Made by a program: the position numbers and the translations under genes. The notes under the pieces were generated by a model, which was not told the DNA's origin, did no database searches, and worked only from the letters and a program-made list of their open reading frames with translations. Of a DNA stretch of 64,000 nt, positions 33,641 to 42,323 are shown piece by piece (positions within the stretch are counted from its first letter, which is position 1; the number at the start of each line of letters is the position of its first letter). The DNA lies in the NCBI RefSeq assembly GCF_003389455.1, contig NZ_QUAC01000485.1:1-64000 (forward strand), written 5' to 3'. The stretch comes from Streptomyces inhibens (GTDB lineage Bacteria; Actinomycetota; Actinomycetes; Streptomycetales; Streptomycetaceae).

Positions 33641-35895
33641 GCGCCGCGCCGGCTCCCGCCGTCGGCGCTCCGGTGGGCATGCCGCATCCGTTTCGGATGC
33701 CGTCGGGGACATCGCTACGGTTCGCGCTGCTCATCTTGAGCACATCGGCAGCCATGGCGGTGGCCTTCGGCGGGGCGGTCAGCACGGCGGCTTACTTCGG
33801 GCTCGGCGGCGATGTGGGCAGCATCACCGCAGCCCTCGAATGCACAGCCGACAACTTCCAGGACATGGCTGCCGATCCCGAGGAGTTGACCCGCAGATGC
33901 CTGCTGCCGGACTTCGGCAATGAGACCGCCATCGAACTGGCGGCCCTGGGGGCGCTGTGGCTGGCCGTCGGCGTCGTTTACTGGCTGCTGCCGGTCCACC
34001 GGATCCGCCGGCGCCGACTGCGGCCCTTGCCGGCCGCCGGTTTCGCCGACATCCGGCGAACGCTCGACGAGCTGGTGGCGCTCGCCGAGCTGCGGTGCCG
34101 GGTGCGTTTCGTCGTCAACTGGCGTGACCTGGGCCCCACCGGGCTCGCCTTCGGCCGGGCCGGTCGGCGCCATGTGATGCTCAGCCGCGGACTGCTGCAT
34201 CTGCACGCGCAGGATCCTGAGGCCTTCCGCGCGATCGTCCTGCACGAACTGGCGCATCTGCGCAACCGGGATGTGGACGTCGCCTTCCTCACGCTCATCT
34301 GCCACCGGCTGTTCGTCACCGCACTTGCGGTTCCCCTCGCCGTCACCGCGCCCTTTGCGTTGCTGGTCGGGTGGCTGTTGATGCCCCAGAGTCTGCTCTA
34401 CCAGCTGCTGCTCGTCCTCGCCCAGTGCGCACTCGCGGCCACCGTCACCCTCACCAGCACCGCGGTGCTGCGCAGCCGCGAGCTGTACGCGGACGCCCGG
34501 GTAGCCGTGTGGACCCGCGGAGCCCACTCGCTACGCCGCGTGCTCGCCGCTCAGCACGGCCTTGAGCAAACCGGCCGCCGCCGGCCTGGCTACCTGCGCT
34601 CGCATCCCACCGCCGGAAAGCGGCTGGCGGCACTGAGCGACACGCGGCTGCTGTTCGGCTTCGGTCCCTGGGAGGCGTTCGGGCTGGCCCTGACCTGCTC
34701 ACTCGTCTACCAGCACGTGGCGCAGTGGACCGAGGCGGCAACCCATCTCGGCGACCGCGGCAGCCCGCTGTCCGCCGTCGTCCCCGCCGTCCTGCTGGGC
34801 GGTGGCGTGGCGATGGGCATCTGGCGCGCGACGCTGGCCGCACGGCTCAATCACGGTCGGTGGGCAGACGCACATCGCACAGGGCTCGCCATGTCGGCCG
34901 GGCTCATCGTGGGTACCTTCGGGGACAGGGCGCACAACACGGCCCTGTCCCTCGGCATCTCCAACTCGCTGCCGGTCCACCTGTCGTGGTGGCTGATCCT
35001 CGGGGTCGTCGGCTACGGATTCGTGCGATGGAACGCGGCGACGGCCCGGGTGTGGGCACCAGTGGTGCTGGCCGGCCGGCGTCCGCTGCTGCTGGTCGTC
35101 GGCGGGTGCGCGGGCGGCGTCGCGCTGCTGAGCATCTGGCTGGGGCACGCCTACGCCGCCGGTACCCCCGGTTTCGATCTACTACAGCTGCCGCGCCCGC
35201 TGAACCTGCTGCCGACGCCGCTGGACTACCTGGGGTTCGTGTTCTCGACGACCGTCGTGATCACGCCGCCCCTGTGGGTCATCGCTCTGGTGGTGGTCAC
35301 CGTCGGGCTCCCACTCGCCGCACGGTTCGGCGTACGGCTCTCCGGGCGCGCCCGCGCCGAGGCGCCCACCGCAGGACCCGACCGGTTCCTGCTCCAGCCC
35401 GTGTCGGCCGAGAGCTCGGCGGCGCTCCTCGCTCCGCCACAGCTGCGCCCATTGCGGGCGCTGGCACAGGGCGTGGTGTTCAGCGCCGCCGCCGGGCTCG
35501 GCCTGTGGCTGTGGCATCTGTTCTGTGCCATAGCCTTCCCCTGGCCGATCGAATGGGTCGGTGGGGTCTTCACCTTCTATCCGGTGGCGCTCGCGGCGTT
35601 GCTGCAGCTCGCCGTCGGCTTCGTCGTCGCGTGGCGCCACGCTGACGGCGAACTGCGCGCTCTGCACGGAATTCTCGGCACGCTCGGCGCGGGGCTGCTG
35701 CTGCCGACGGCCGCCTTCACCGCACGCAATCACTTCGCCTGCCTGCGGTGGGGCACCGATCACGTGGCCTGCCGAGTGGCGCCCGATCTGGCGCCCACGC
35801 TGAGCCCGGAACTGTACATCGCGGCCTGGACCGCCGCCCTGGCCTTGCTTCTCATCCCGGCCTGGGCCGCCCTGCGCGACGGCAGACGCCACTGA
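33637..35895 (+). CDS. M48-type membrane zinc metallopeptidase
   Basis: A 752-residue polytopic protein. Two hydrophobic segments precede a cytosolic catalytic domain with the zinc motif 'HELAHLRNRD' (His203, Glu204, His207) and a likely third ligand in 'SRELYADARV', as in HtpX/Ste24-type peptidases. The C-terminal half adds roughly eight more membrane segments not usual in HtpX. It starts at ATG 33637, overlapping the upstream stop by four bases. Likely role: membrane protein quality control or intramembrane processing. The large polytopic extension is the odd feature. Confidence 0.82.
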   Translation: MSAAPAPAVGAPVGMPHPFRMPSGTSLRFALLILSTSAAMAVAFGGAVSTAAYFGLGGDVGSITAALECTADNFQDMAADPEELTRRCLLPDFGNETAIELAALGALWLAVGVVYWLLPVHRIRRRRLRPLPAAGFADIRRTLDELVALAELRCRVRFVVNWRDLGPTGLAFGRAGRRHVMLSRGLLHLHAQDPEAFRAIVLHELAHLRNRDVDVAFLTLICHRLFVTALAVPLAVTAPFALLVGWLLMPQSLLYQLLLVLAQCALAATVTLTSTAVLRSRELYADARVAVWTRGAHSLRRVLAAQHGLEQTGRRRPGYLRSHPTAGKRLAALSDTRLLFGFGPWEAFGLALTCSLVYQHVAQWTEAATHLGDRGSPLSAVVPAVLLGGGVAMGIWRATLAARLNHGRWADAHRTGLAMSAGLIVGTFGDRAHNTALSLGISNSLPVHLSWWLILGVVGYGFVRWNAATARVWAPVVLAGRRPLLLVVGGCAGGVALLSIWLGHAYAAGTPGFDLLQLPRPLNLLPTPLDYLGFVFSTTVVITPPLWVIALVVVTVGLPLAARFGVRLSGRARAEAPTAGPDRFLLQPVSAESSAALLAPPQLRPLRALAQGVVFSAAAGLGLWLWHLFCAIAFPWPIEWVGGVFTFYPVALAALLQLAVGFVVAWRHADGELRALHGILGTLGAGLLLPTAAFTARNHFACLRWGTDHVACRVAPDLAPTLSPELYIAAWTAALALLLIPAWAALRDGRRH

Positions 35896-36540
35896 GCCCG
35901 TTTCTCATTGAAGTTGCTGGTCATGGGGCTGGTATGGCGGGCTGCTGGGAGCTCGTCGCTGGGCAGGTCCTACGCGGGCAAGTCCCCGTCGGTCGCCTCG
36001 CTCCACCGGGCCCTCGCCGAAGCCGAGAACGCAGCAGCGGACGACGGCCTGCCGGTCAGGCCCAAGCCCAGGAAGGCAATATCCGACGGCAGGCCCGCCT
36101 GATCCGAGGAGGCTTGTCCCTTGTCCCGTGACCGCGGTCGGACCGCCAGCGCTACCTCCCGCAGGAACCGGGCCGGCGATCCCGCCGGCCAACAGCAGCA
36201 TCCCCGCGACTACCGCTCCGCTCACCAGAGCCACCAGCCCGCCGCGGCCGTGCCCACCGGCAACAGCCACTGAACGGTGTACTCGGCCGGCTGCGCGCGC
36301 GTACTTACCCCGCAAGGACGACCCTCGCGGCAGAAACGCCACAAACTCCGGCAGGTGCAGAACTTGGCTGGACTCCTTGCAACGCGGACAGGGCACGAAG
36401 CAGCCGACGCTGGGAAGGCACCCGAAGCGAATAGGCCCCACCTCTGGGTGTGACGAATCCGCGCCACGAGCGAGCAGGCATCTGATCACGGTGAATGACG
36501 CTCGGCGCGCAGATGGTGCCGTCATGGCAGAGTGATCTGC
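35896..36540. other. Gap with degraded gene fragments
   Basis: A + frame at 35950-36102 reads 'GKSPSVASLHRALAEAENAA' with good codon bias but no convincing start. On the minus strand (about 36470-36150) a small zinc-ribbon/membrane protein seems scattered over two frames: 'VPCPRCKESSQVLHLPEF', then 'AQPAEYTVQWLLPVGTAAAG', then 'LVSGAVVAGMLLLAGG'. I read both as remnants. Confidence 0.35.
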
Positions 36541-37137
36541 ATGCTCATCTCAACGCTTCGGCGGCGAAGACACTTCGCCGCCGCACTCCTCCTGAGCGCC
36601 GCGATACCCCTGACTGCCTGCGGCCAGCAGCGCGTCGCGGCCAGCGCGCCGAGCGCATCCCCCAGCTCCAGCCCCAGCCCCTCCGGATCCGGTGCCTCCC
36701 CTTACGTGGAACCCGGAGCCCATGACGGAGCCCCGCACTACAACGAGAACAACGCCAACCGTCGCCCCCGCGAAATGTCCCCCGCCAACGCGAAGGACGC
36801 CCAAAGGGAAGCCGACCGCATCGAACCCGTACTCAAACGCCTCTGGAAACAGGGAAAGTGGGATCCCAAGAGCGTCCGCTCGGCGATGCTCGCACTCGGG
36901 TACAAGGAACAGCGGACCGGCCCCAAGGGCGAGCAGCCCGGCGGGAAACTCGACGTGCGGAGCATGGAACCCCGCTACGAAGGCGACCACTACGTCACAC
37001 CCGAAGGCGCCCGGATCGGACTTCACGTCCACAGCGACGCCTGTGTCACCGCATTCGTACAGAAGACCAACTACCAGGTGCAGGTCAACGGGCCATACAT
37101 GGAGTCGGGCTGCTTCGAACCGCCCTTCGGTCACTGA
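36541..37137 (+). CDS. Putative secreted lipoprotein
   Basis: A 198-residue exported protein. An Arg-rich N terminus and hydrophobic 'FAAALLLSAAIPLTAC' end in a lipobox (L-T-A-C), predicting lipid attachment and an extracellular location. A Ser/Pro linker (about 38-52) leads to a mature domain with 'KRLWKQGKWDPKSVRSAMLA' and two late cysteines ('HSDACVTAF', 'MESGCFEPP') that could form a disulfide. ATG 36541 is chosen; 36532 would add three residues. No family recognised. Convergent with the Nudix gene across a shared hairpin. Confidence 0.75.
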   Translation: MLISTLRRRRHFAAALLLSAAIPLTACGQQRVAASAPSASPSSSPSPSGSGASPYVEPGAHDGAPHYNENNANRRPREMSPANAKDAQREADRIEPVLKRLWKQGKWDPKSVRSAMLALGYKEQRTGPKGEQPGGKLDVRSMEPRYEGDHYVTPEGARIGLHVHSDACVTAFVQKTNYQVQVNGPYMESGCFEPPFGH

Positions 37138-37212
37138 CAAACACCGCAAGCCTCGACCGACAGCAGCAGGCCGGTCTGGGGCAGGCGCCAACACCGGTCG
37201 CTCAGAAGCGAA

Positions 37213-37243
37213 AGGGCCCCGCTCCAAGTCGGGTCGGGGCTCT
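37213..37243. terminator. Bidirectional terminator, lipoprotein and Nudix genes
   Basis: AGGGCCCCG (37213-37221) pairs with CGGGGCTCT (37235-37243) with one G-T pair and a 13-base loop. It lies between two convergent stops (37137 and 37252). Confidence 0.55.
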
Positions 37244-37251
37244 CGCTGCTG

Positions 37252-37692
37252 CTACTCAGCCGCTGTCAGTTCGCTGTCGAGGTACTCCTGCACCGGCTCG
37301 AACAAGCCGTAGGGCACATAGGCGGGGATCTCCGTCAGTGCCACCCACGCGACCTCGGCGATCTCCTCCTCGTCGGCGACGCGCGCCTCACCCGAGACCA
37401 CGCTGCAGGCTGTGTACGACATCAGTCGGCCGGTCTTCGGATGCACGCGCCCGCCAAGGAGCTTCAGCACCTCCACAGTCAGCCCGGCCTCTTCCCGAGC
37501 CTCCCGGACCGCGGCCTGTTCGGCAGTCTCCCCGGCTTCGATGGCACCCGCGGGGAACTGCCACATCAACTCGCCTTCTCGCGCCCGGCGGCGCACCATC
37601 AGCACACGGTCACCCTCCACGATGATCCCCGCGCTGATGCCCGGCTGATCGGCGGTCTGATCGGCGGTCTGATCGACGGTCTGATCGGTCAT
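37252..37692 (-). CDS. Nudix hydrolase with N-terminal DQT repeats
   Basis: A 146-residue Nudix protein. The box at 49-71, 'GAIEAGETAEQAAVREAREEAG', fits G-x5-E-x7-R-E-x2-E-E-x-G and binds the metal-pyrophosphate. Residues 2-17 are a four-fold repeat (TDQT-VDQT-ADQT-ADQP), encoded by near-identical 12-base units at about 37645-37690, so copy number may vary by slippage. The ribosome site GGAGGGGAC precedes ATG 37692. Substrate (nucleotide, ADP-ribose or similar) cannot be told. Confidence 0.85.
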   Translation of the reverse strand: MTDQTVDQTADQTADQPGISAGIIVEGDRVLMVRRRAREGELMWQFPAGAIEAGETAEQAAVREAREEAGLTVEVLKLLGGRVHPKTGRLMSYTACSVVSGEARVADEEEIAEVAWVALTEIPAYVPYGLFEPVQEYLDSELTAAE

Positions 37693-38185
37693 GAGGTCCC
37701 CTCCAAAGCCACCAACACAGACAGTGTCACCTTTGCCAACCGGCGCCGGAGTTCGAAGAGTTCCTCGCTCACGGCGCCATGCAGGAGCTGGTCTGGCCGC
37801 CGCGGATATCGACGACCCCGACGCCCGCCGCGGCACCCCGGTGAGCATCGTGAGCCGCAGCTGATCGAGACAAGGGGCACGTTGATCTTCTGAACCTCTC
37901 CTCGACGAACGGCGCCGCACTTCGGGCACCCGAGATAGGCCCGGCCCGGACTGCGCAAACCTCGAAACGTCCAGACCGATGGCTGTGGTGCGCGGCCGGG
38001 GTGAGCCGGTAGGTCGAGCCCGCACTCAATCACGGGATGCGGCACAGGTCGGCGGCCTGTTCGGATGCGGGTCCTGTAGTCACCGCCGATGATCCCTCTT
38101 CCCCACCTGCTTACCTGCTTTCCCATGAGGAAAGAAGGGTGGTACTTTCCCCACGCGCAAGTACTCGGACGATCAGGGGGAATTC
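37693..38185. other. Gap with one copy of a 25-base repeat
   Basis: About 490 bases without a supported gene. A minus-strand frame reads 'LGCPKCGAVRRGEVQKINVP', possibly a zinc-finger remnant. The 25-base direct repeat copy GTGAGCCGCAGC(T)GATC..., 37850-37874, lies here and recurs at 38983-39007. Confidence 0.4.
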
Positions 38186-38638
38186 ATGGCCGACTACGAT
38201 GCCCAGGCCGCACTCGACGACATACGTCACCGTCAGAACCAGGCCTGCGACGAGTACATCCGTCACGTCTCATCCCGCTCCCACTCGCTCCTTGCGGCGC
38301 TGGCGCTGTTCGCCATGTTTGCTTCCTTCGACCTGCCCAGGCCTTGGAATATCGCCGCCGCTCTGTTGGGGAGCGGCCTGGGGGCGGTAGGGCTGGTCAT
38401 ACAGCAGCGCCGTGCGCCCGTCCGCAGGAAAGTCGCCGGCGTGGAAGCGGTGTTCTACGTGTGGTTGGGGGTCGCCTTCTGGGTGGTCTTCTCAGCCGTA
38501 CTGATTGCCGCCCGCTTGCTCGGCCTGCCGGCCCCGTCCACCCTCGCGGCCGCTGTCGTGGCCCTGGCGAGTCTGGTGGCCGGGAACATGATCCGCCCAG
38601 TCGTCAAAGCGATCGCGCGCAGGGATGGCCACCGCTGA
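38186..38638 (+). CDS. Small membrane protein, partner of an HTH gene
   Basis: A 150-residue protein with a polar N-terminal helix ('DDIRHRQNQACDEYIRHVSS') and about four membrane segments in two hairpins (44-62, 66-75, 95-116 and 121-137). The gene ends at TGA overlapping the next ATG (TGATG at 38636-38640). Membrane protein plus small winged-helix regulator pairs like this are common in Streptomyces, where the regulator controls the membrane partner. Specific function unknown. Confidence 0.78.
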   Translation: MADYDAQAALDDIRHRQNQACDEYIRHVSSRSHSLLAALALFAMFASFDLPRPWNIAAALLGSGLGAVGLVIQQRRAPVRRKVAGVEAVFYVWLGVAFWVVFSAVLIAARLLGLPAPSTLAAAVVALASLVAGNMIRPVVKAIARRDGHR

Positions 38639-38940
38639 TGGACCCCGACTTCGATGAGTTCTTGCACGTTCCGGCCCGGCTTTCGGTCGTCGCGCTGCTG
38701 GCCCCGGCCGACTGGGTGGAGTTCGGCTTCGTACGGGACACGGTCAATACCAGCGACTCGGCCCTGTCCAAGCAGGTCTCCGCACTGGCAGAAGCCGGAT
38801 ACGTCTCCGTACGCAAAACACGGGACCGCAAGGGACGGCACACCCACGTCCGCCTCACCTCGCATGGACGGCAGGCATTCCAGCGGCACGCCGCGGCACT
38901 GGAGAAGATCGTCGCGGCCGCACGCGCGCCACTGAAGTGA
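38638..38940 (+). CDS. Small winged-helix transcriptional regulator
   Basis: A 100-residue protein that is essentially one winged-helix domain: helix-turn-helix 'FVRDTVNTSDSALSKQVSAL', then the wing 'GYVSVRKTRDRKGRHTHVRL' and a closing helix. The R-x-R-K-G-R wing fits MarR/PadR-like small regulators (HTH_34 type). ATG 38638 overlaps the upstream stop, so translation is coupled. It probably regulates its own operon. Confidence 0.85.
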   Translation: MDPDFDEFLHVPARLSVVALLAPADWVEFGFVRDTVNTSDSALSKQVSALAEAGYVSVRKTRDRKGRHTHVRLTSHGRQAFQRHAAALEKIVAAARAPLK

Positions 38941-39203
38941 ACCGAACCTGACCGACTGCTCGTGCGCTCGTGCCCGTATGCCGTGAGCCGCAGCCGATCG
39001 AGACAAGAGTCAGGCTGCTCGGGTGCCTGCCCCTTCCTCTACGACGTCTGCAGCTGCACCTGCCGTTCGTACGAGACCGTGCACGGGAGTGACGGTGACG
39101 CGTCGGCTCACTCGCGATGCCCACGCCGACAGCTGGAACAGGCCCGTCCGCGAAGGCTGGTTGCTGATCCGACGGAGCCGCCCGCTGGCCGCGAGTCTCA
39201 TCA

Positions 39204-40022
39204 TCACGCCAATAGCTCCAGCACCCGGTCAGCTTGCCGTTCCGCCGTGCCGGGAGGGTTCCTGGGATGCTCCGTTGCCTCGCTCGCCAGCAGGAACAGC
39301 CAGACCAGAGCAAGCAGCCGGCGGCTCTCCCGCAGGCGCGCGGTCTCCGTGGGGGAAAGCTCGAATTGCTCCAGGAAGGCTGAGACGTCAAAGGGGTGTT
39401 CCACCCAACTGCCCACGTGCTCGGTGATTTCCGCGAGCTCGAAGGCACGATCGCTGCGGCCCGAGTCCTCGAAGTCGACGACCTGGACCCGCAAGCCGTC
39501 CCACAGGTAGTTCGCGAGATTGCCGTCACCCGGACCGAAGACGGGTGAAACCTCCCCCCGAGCGTCGGCTCCCAGCCCCGACCGGGCCAGCCAGTCCAAC
39601 CCGGCGTCCATGGCCTGCCTCACCGGGCCGCCGGCTTGGGGGCGAACCGTCACGGCCCACTCATCGAGGTGGCCGATGAGCTCGCCTTGATGCCCGGGCC
39701 TGAGCGGGATCTTGCATACGACATCGGACGGCACGGCCTCATACAGAGTGGTCACCGCCTCGGCCAAGGCTTCGATCTTCTTGCCCTCAACAGCAGCACC
39801 ACGCAAGGTGGCTCCGGCAAGCCGAGACATCACCACAACCGGCTCAACAGCTGCGAGGTCGGCTTCCCGGGGCTCCGGAGCCAGCCCCGGAGCATACGTG
39901 GCCGGCAAGGACAAAGCCCGCCACTCCCGCTCGGCGCGACCGCCGTCCTTCCTCGGGAACCGCTTGATCACACGGTCAGCGGTCATCTCGATTGCGTGGG
40001 TGCCCCATCGGCCAGAGCTCAT
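39204..40022 (-). CDS. Aminoglycoside-phosphotransferase-fold kinase
   Basis: A 272-residue protein with the APH/choline-kinase fold. The N-lobe starts 'MSSGRWGTHAIEMTADRVIK' (ATP-binding lysine). The catalytic loop appears as 'VFGPGDGNLANYLWD', where the usual H-x-D is G-x-G-D with D and N kept; the metal-binding strand is 'VQVVDFEDSGRSDRAFELAE'. The changed histidine suggests a divergent or weak kinase. ATG 40022 has AGGA upstream; GTG 40049 is an alternative. The substrate could be a small-molecule alcohol or amine; I cannot claim antibiotic resistance. Confidence 0.75.
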   Translation of the reverse strand: MSSGRWGTHAIEMTADRVIKRFPRKDGGRAEREWRALSLPATYAPGLAPEPREADLAAVEPVVVMSRLAGATLRGAAVEGKKIEALAEAVTTLYEAVPSDVVCKIPLRPGHQGELIGHLDEWAVTVRPQAGGPVRQAMDAGLDWLARSGLGADARGEVSPVFGPGDGNLANYLWDGLRVQVVDFEDSGRSDRAFELAEITEHVGSWVEHPFDVSAFLEQFELSPTETARLRESRRLLALVWLFLLASEATEHPRNPPGTAERQADRVLELLA

Positions 40023-40138
40023 GAGAAGGAATCCTGTCGGGTTCGTCACCAGCGCCCTCACGGGCGCGCATATCGACCTCATCGGCACGGCCCGCCCGAT
40101 ACGTCCTCGATGCCGGCTATCACGTCGTACTCGAACAA

Positions 40139-40921
40139 CTACGGCAAGCCACCGCACGGTGCAGTCGGATTCGCCTCCTCGGATGGCCCTGCTGCTTCCA
40201 CGGCGTGTTCGGCGGTTCTCCTGTAGGCGAACCAGGGCAAGAAGAACTGGGTGATCGGGCCGACCGTAAGTGCGTACAGCACCGTGCCGACGCCCACGCT
40301 CCCACCAAGTAGCCAGCCCACGCCGAGCACAGTGATCTCGATCAGGGTGCGGATGAGCCGGATGGAACGCCCGGTTGCAGCGGACGCGCCGGTCATCAAC
40401 CCGTCCCGGGGGCCAGGTCCGAAGCGCGCGCCGACGTAGACGGCAACGGACAATCCATTCAGAAAGACACACCCGACGAGCAGGCCGACCCGGGCCGAGA
40501 AGCCGAGGTGCTGGGGGATGAGGAAGAGGCCCAGGTCGGATGAGTACGCCACGACGATGATGTTGGCGACGGTGCCCAACGTCGGCCTCTGCTTGAGGGG
40601 GATCCAGAGCAGGAGCACGAGAACACCGAGAAGGGCACTGATCGTGCCGAAGCTCAGGGAGGTGTGGCGCTCCAGACCCTCGTACAGGACGCTCCATGGG
40701 TTGACGCCCAGAGAGGCCCGGACCATGGCTGAGAGGCTGAATCCGTACAGGGCGAGGCCGATGAGCAGTTGGGGAAAGCGTCTCAGCGGATGCTCACCGA
40801 GGGGGATGTAGGTGAGAGGCGGCAGGGACGGGCGTGTACTGGGCGTCAGCGGAGCCGCGGCGCGTTCCTCGTGACGGCGCCGGAGTTTGCGCTTGTGGCG
40901 GTCCGTGATCTCCTGCTCCAT
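40139..40921 (-). CDS. YczE/YitT-like integral membrane protein
   Basis: A 260-residue protein with five or six membrane segments. It contains 'MVRASLGVNPWSVLYEGLER', the G-x-x-PW signature of the YczE/YyaS group, and 'GARFGPGPRDGLMTGASAAT', a second conserved loop. GGAGG precedes ATG 40921. Transport or regulatory role unknown. The left inverted repeat of the IS6-type element lies 36 bases upstream of the start, so the native promoter may have been displaced. Confidence 0.8.
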   Translation of the reverse strand: MEQEITDRHKRKLRRRHEERAAAPLTPSTRPSLPPLTYIPLGEHPLRRFPQLLIGLALYGFSLSAMVRASLGVNPWSVLYEGLERHTSLSFGTISALLGVLVLLLWIPLKQRPTLGTVANIIVVAYSSDLGLFLIPQHLGFSARVGLLVGCVFLNGLSVAVYVGARFGPGPRDGLMTGASAATGRSIRLIRTLIEITVLGVGWLLGGSVGVGTVLYALTVGPITQFFLPWFAYRRTAEHAVEAAGPSEEANPTAPCGGLP

Positions 40922-40957
40922 GCCAGTCGCCTCCGGTGTGTTTGCATACATCAAAGT

Positions 40958-41624
40958 GGCGTTGTCAACTCGTCTGGGCGCTTGCCTGGGTGAGGGTGTG
41001 CCGGGCTCTAGTCGGGTCGGGTGGTGGTGCTGTGTTCAGGCTGCGGCGGGCGTTCCAGTGCCACCGGTGTTCGACTGCCGGTGCTCCACCGACCGCATCA
41101 GCTCCCGGTGGGCGACGCCGTAGCTGGCGAGCTTGTCGGTGACCAGCACCCTGGGTACCCGACGCTGCTTCTTCAGCAGCTTGGCCAGGAACCGCTTGGC
41201 GGCCTTCGCGTCGCGCCGGGACTGGACGAGGAAGTCGAGGACGCTGCCGTCCTGGTTGACTGCCCGACACAGGTACCGCCACTCGCCGCTGATCTTGACG
41301 TAGACCTCGTCCAGAGGCCACTTGTCGCCGGCCCGGGGTTGGCGTTGCCGCAGGCCACGCGCGTACTCCGGCCCGAACTTCGCACACCACTGCCGGATGG
41401 CCTCGTGGGAGACGACCACGCCGCGGGCGAGCAAGAGCTCCTCGATCTCGCGGTGGCTGAGCGGGAAACGGTGATACAGCCACACGCACTGGGAGATGAC
41501 CTCCGCCGGGTAGCGGAACCCCTTGTACTACGGCGCTCCGGCCTCCCCGACAGCCCTCCTGACGCCCCACGACCAACCCGGTGATTCATCCCACGGACAA
41601 CCCATCAGCCAAGTTGACAACGCC
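40958..41624 (-). mobile_element. Defective IS6-family element with perfect ends
   Basis: GGCGTTGTCAACT (40958-40970) and AGTTGACAACGCC (41612-41624) are perfect 13-base inverted repeats, defining a 667-base unit. That is shorter than the roughly 800 bases of complete IS6 members. No 8-base target duplication is visible. The enclosed transposase is truncated at both ends, so the element can only move with help in trans. Confidence 0.8.
41036..41548 (-). pseudogene. IS6-family transposase, lacks third catalytic residue
   Basis: The frame reads 'YKGFRYPAEVISQCVWLYHR' immediately after an in-frame TAG, so the proper start is lost. It keeps 'GDKWPLDEVYVKISGEWRYL' (first Asp) and 'VPRVLVTDKLASYG' (second Asp), and stops at 'SVEHRQSNTGGTGTPAAA', where relatives continue with the Asn-Arg-Ala-Glu-Asn segment bearing the catalytic Glu. 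It is an internal-deletion derivative, not an active enzyme. Confidence 0.8.
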
Positions 41625-41636
41625 GACTCGGCGGCG

Positions 41637-41995
41637 CCGGCGCGTTGGCCTTCCCGCGGTCGGCTTTGAGCGCGCGGATGTGGTCCTCGATCGCGGGGAG
41701 GGAGGAGGGGTCGGGGCGGTAGGAGGGGTCCCAGCGGTAGTGGCCGCATCCGGCGCACTGGAAGCGGATGTGGCAGGCTTTGCCGCCTGTTTTCACGTCG
41801 GAAGGTTCGACGCAGATCCCGAACGGCGCCGCCACCGATCGAACCTCGTAGGAGGCGGCGGAGTGATCGGCGCGGCGGTCGCATGCCGGCCGGTGGCGAG
41901 GCCGCGGACGGTCTCGATCCCGGCGCGTTTCATCTTCGCAGGGACGCGGTAGTGCGCGGCCGTGGTGTTGGCGGATTTGCGGGTCCATCAGGGGG
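41637..41995 (-). pseudogene. Transposon-type tyrosine recombinase fragment
   Basis: Two frames joined by a shift near 41880 read 'RVPAKMKRAGIETVRGLATG' then 'HSAASYEVRSVAAPFGICVE', 'CHIRFQCAGCGHYRWDPSY' and 'LPAIEDHIRALKADRGKANA'. The Cys-x2-Cys block followed by 'LPAIEDHIRALKADR' is typical of the C-terminal part of large actinobacterial transposon integrases. It is cut by the IS6 right end on one side and abuts the truncated FAD gene on the other, so it is probably what interrupted that gene. Confidence 0.6.
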
Positions 41996-42322
41996 CCACG
42001 GTTTACTCTCAACCATCCAATCGATGAAATCATTGCCATGGATTCTCATGGTGCTCGCCTCGTTGATTCCCCTGGTGCTCGCCTCGTTGTTGCACCGATG
42101 TGCGAGCTGGGCGTTGTCTTTTGCGTACGGATATCCCGGCCCGTTCACCGGCCCCTGCTCCACCGTGGTGATCGTGATGGCCGAGGTCGAGGTCGAGAGC
42201 GAGAGCGAGGGCAGTCGGCGTGCATCGGTGAGTCGCTGAACCAGATGCCACAGCGCGCATGTGCCTGCGAAGCCGGTACCGATGATGGAGTATTTGACGG
42301 TTCCGATCACGATGGCATTCAA
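41996..42322 (-). pseudogene. FAD/NAD(P)-binding oxidoreductase, 3' truncated
   Basis: The frame starts at TTG 42322 (or GTG 42310) one base after the aminotransferase stop. It reads 'VKYSIIGTGFAGTCALWHLV', a dinucleotide-binding G-x-G-x-x-G, then 'QGPVNGPGYPYAKDNAQLAH' as in FAD/NAD(P)-binding oxidoreductases. An internal duplication repeats the peptide NEAST (24-base unit near 42055-42095). Shortly after 'RIHGNDFIDWMVESK' homology ends and recombinase sequence begins, so most of the enzyme is lost. It was the third gene of the oxidase-aminotransferase operon. Confidence 0.6.
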
Positions 42323-42323
42323 G

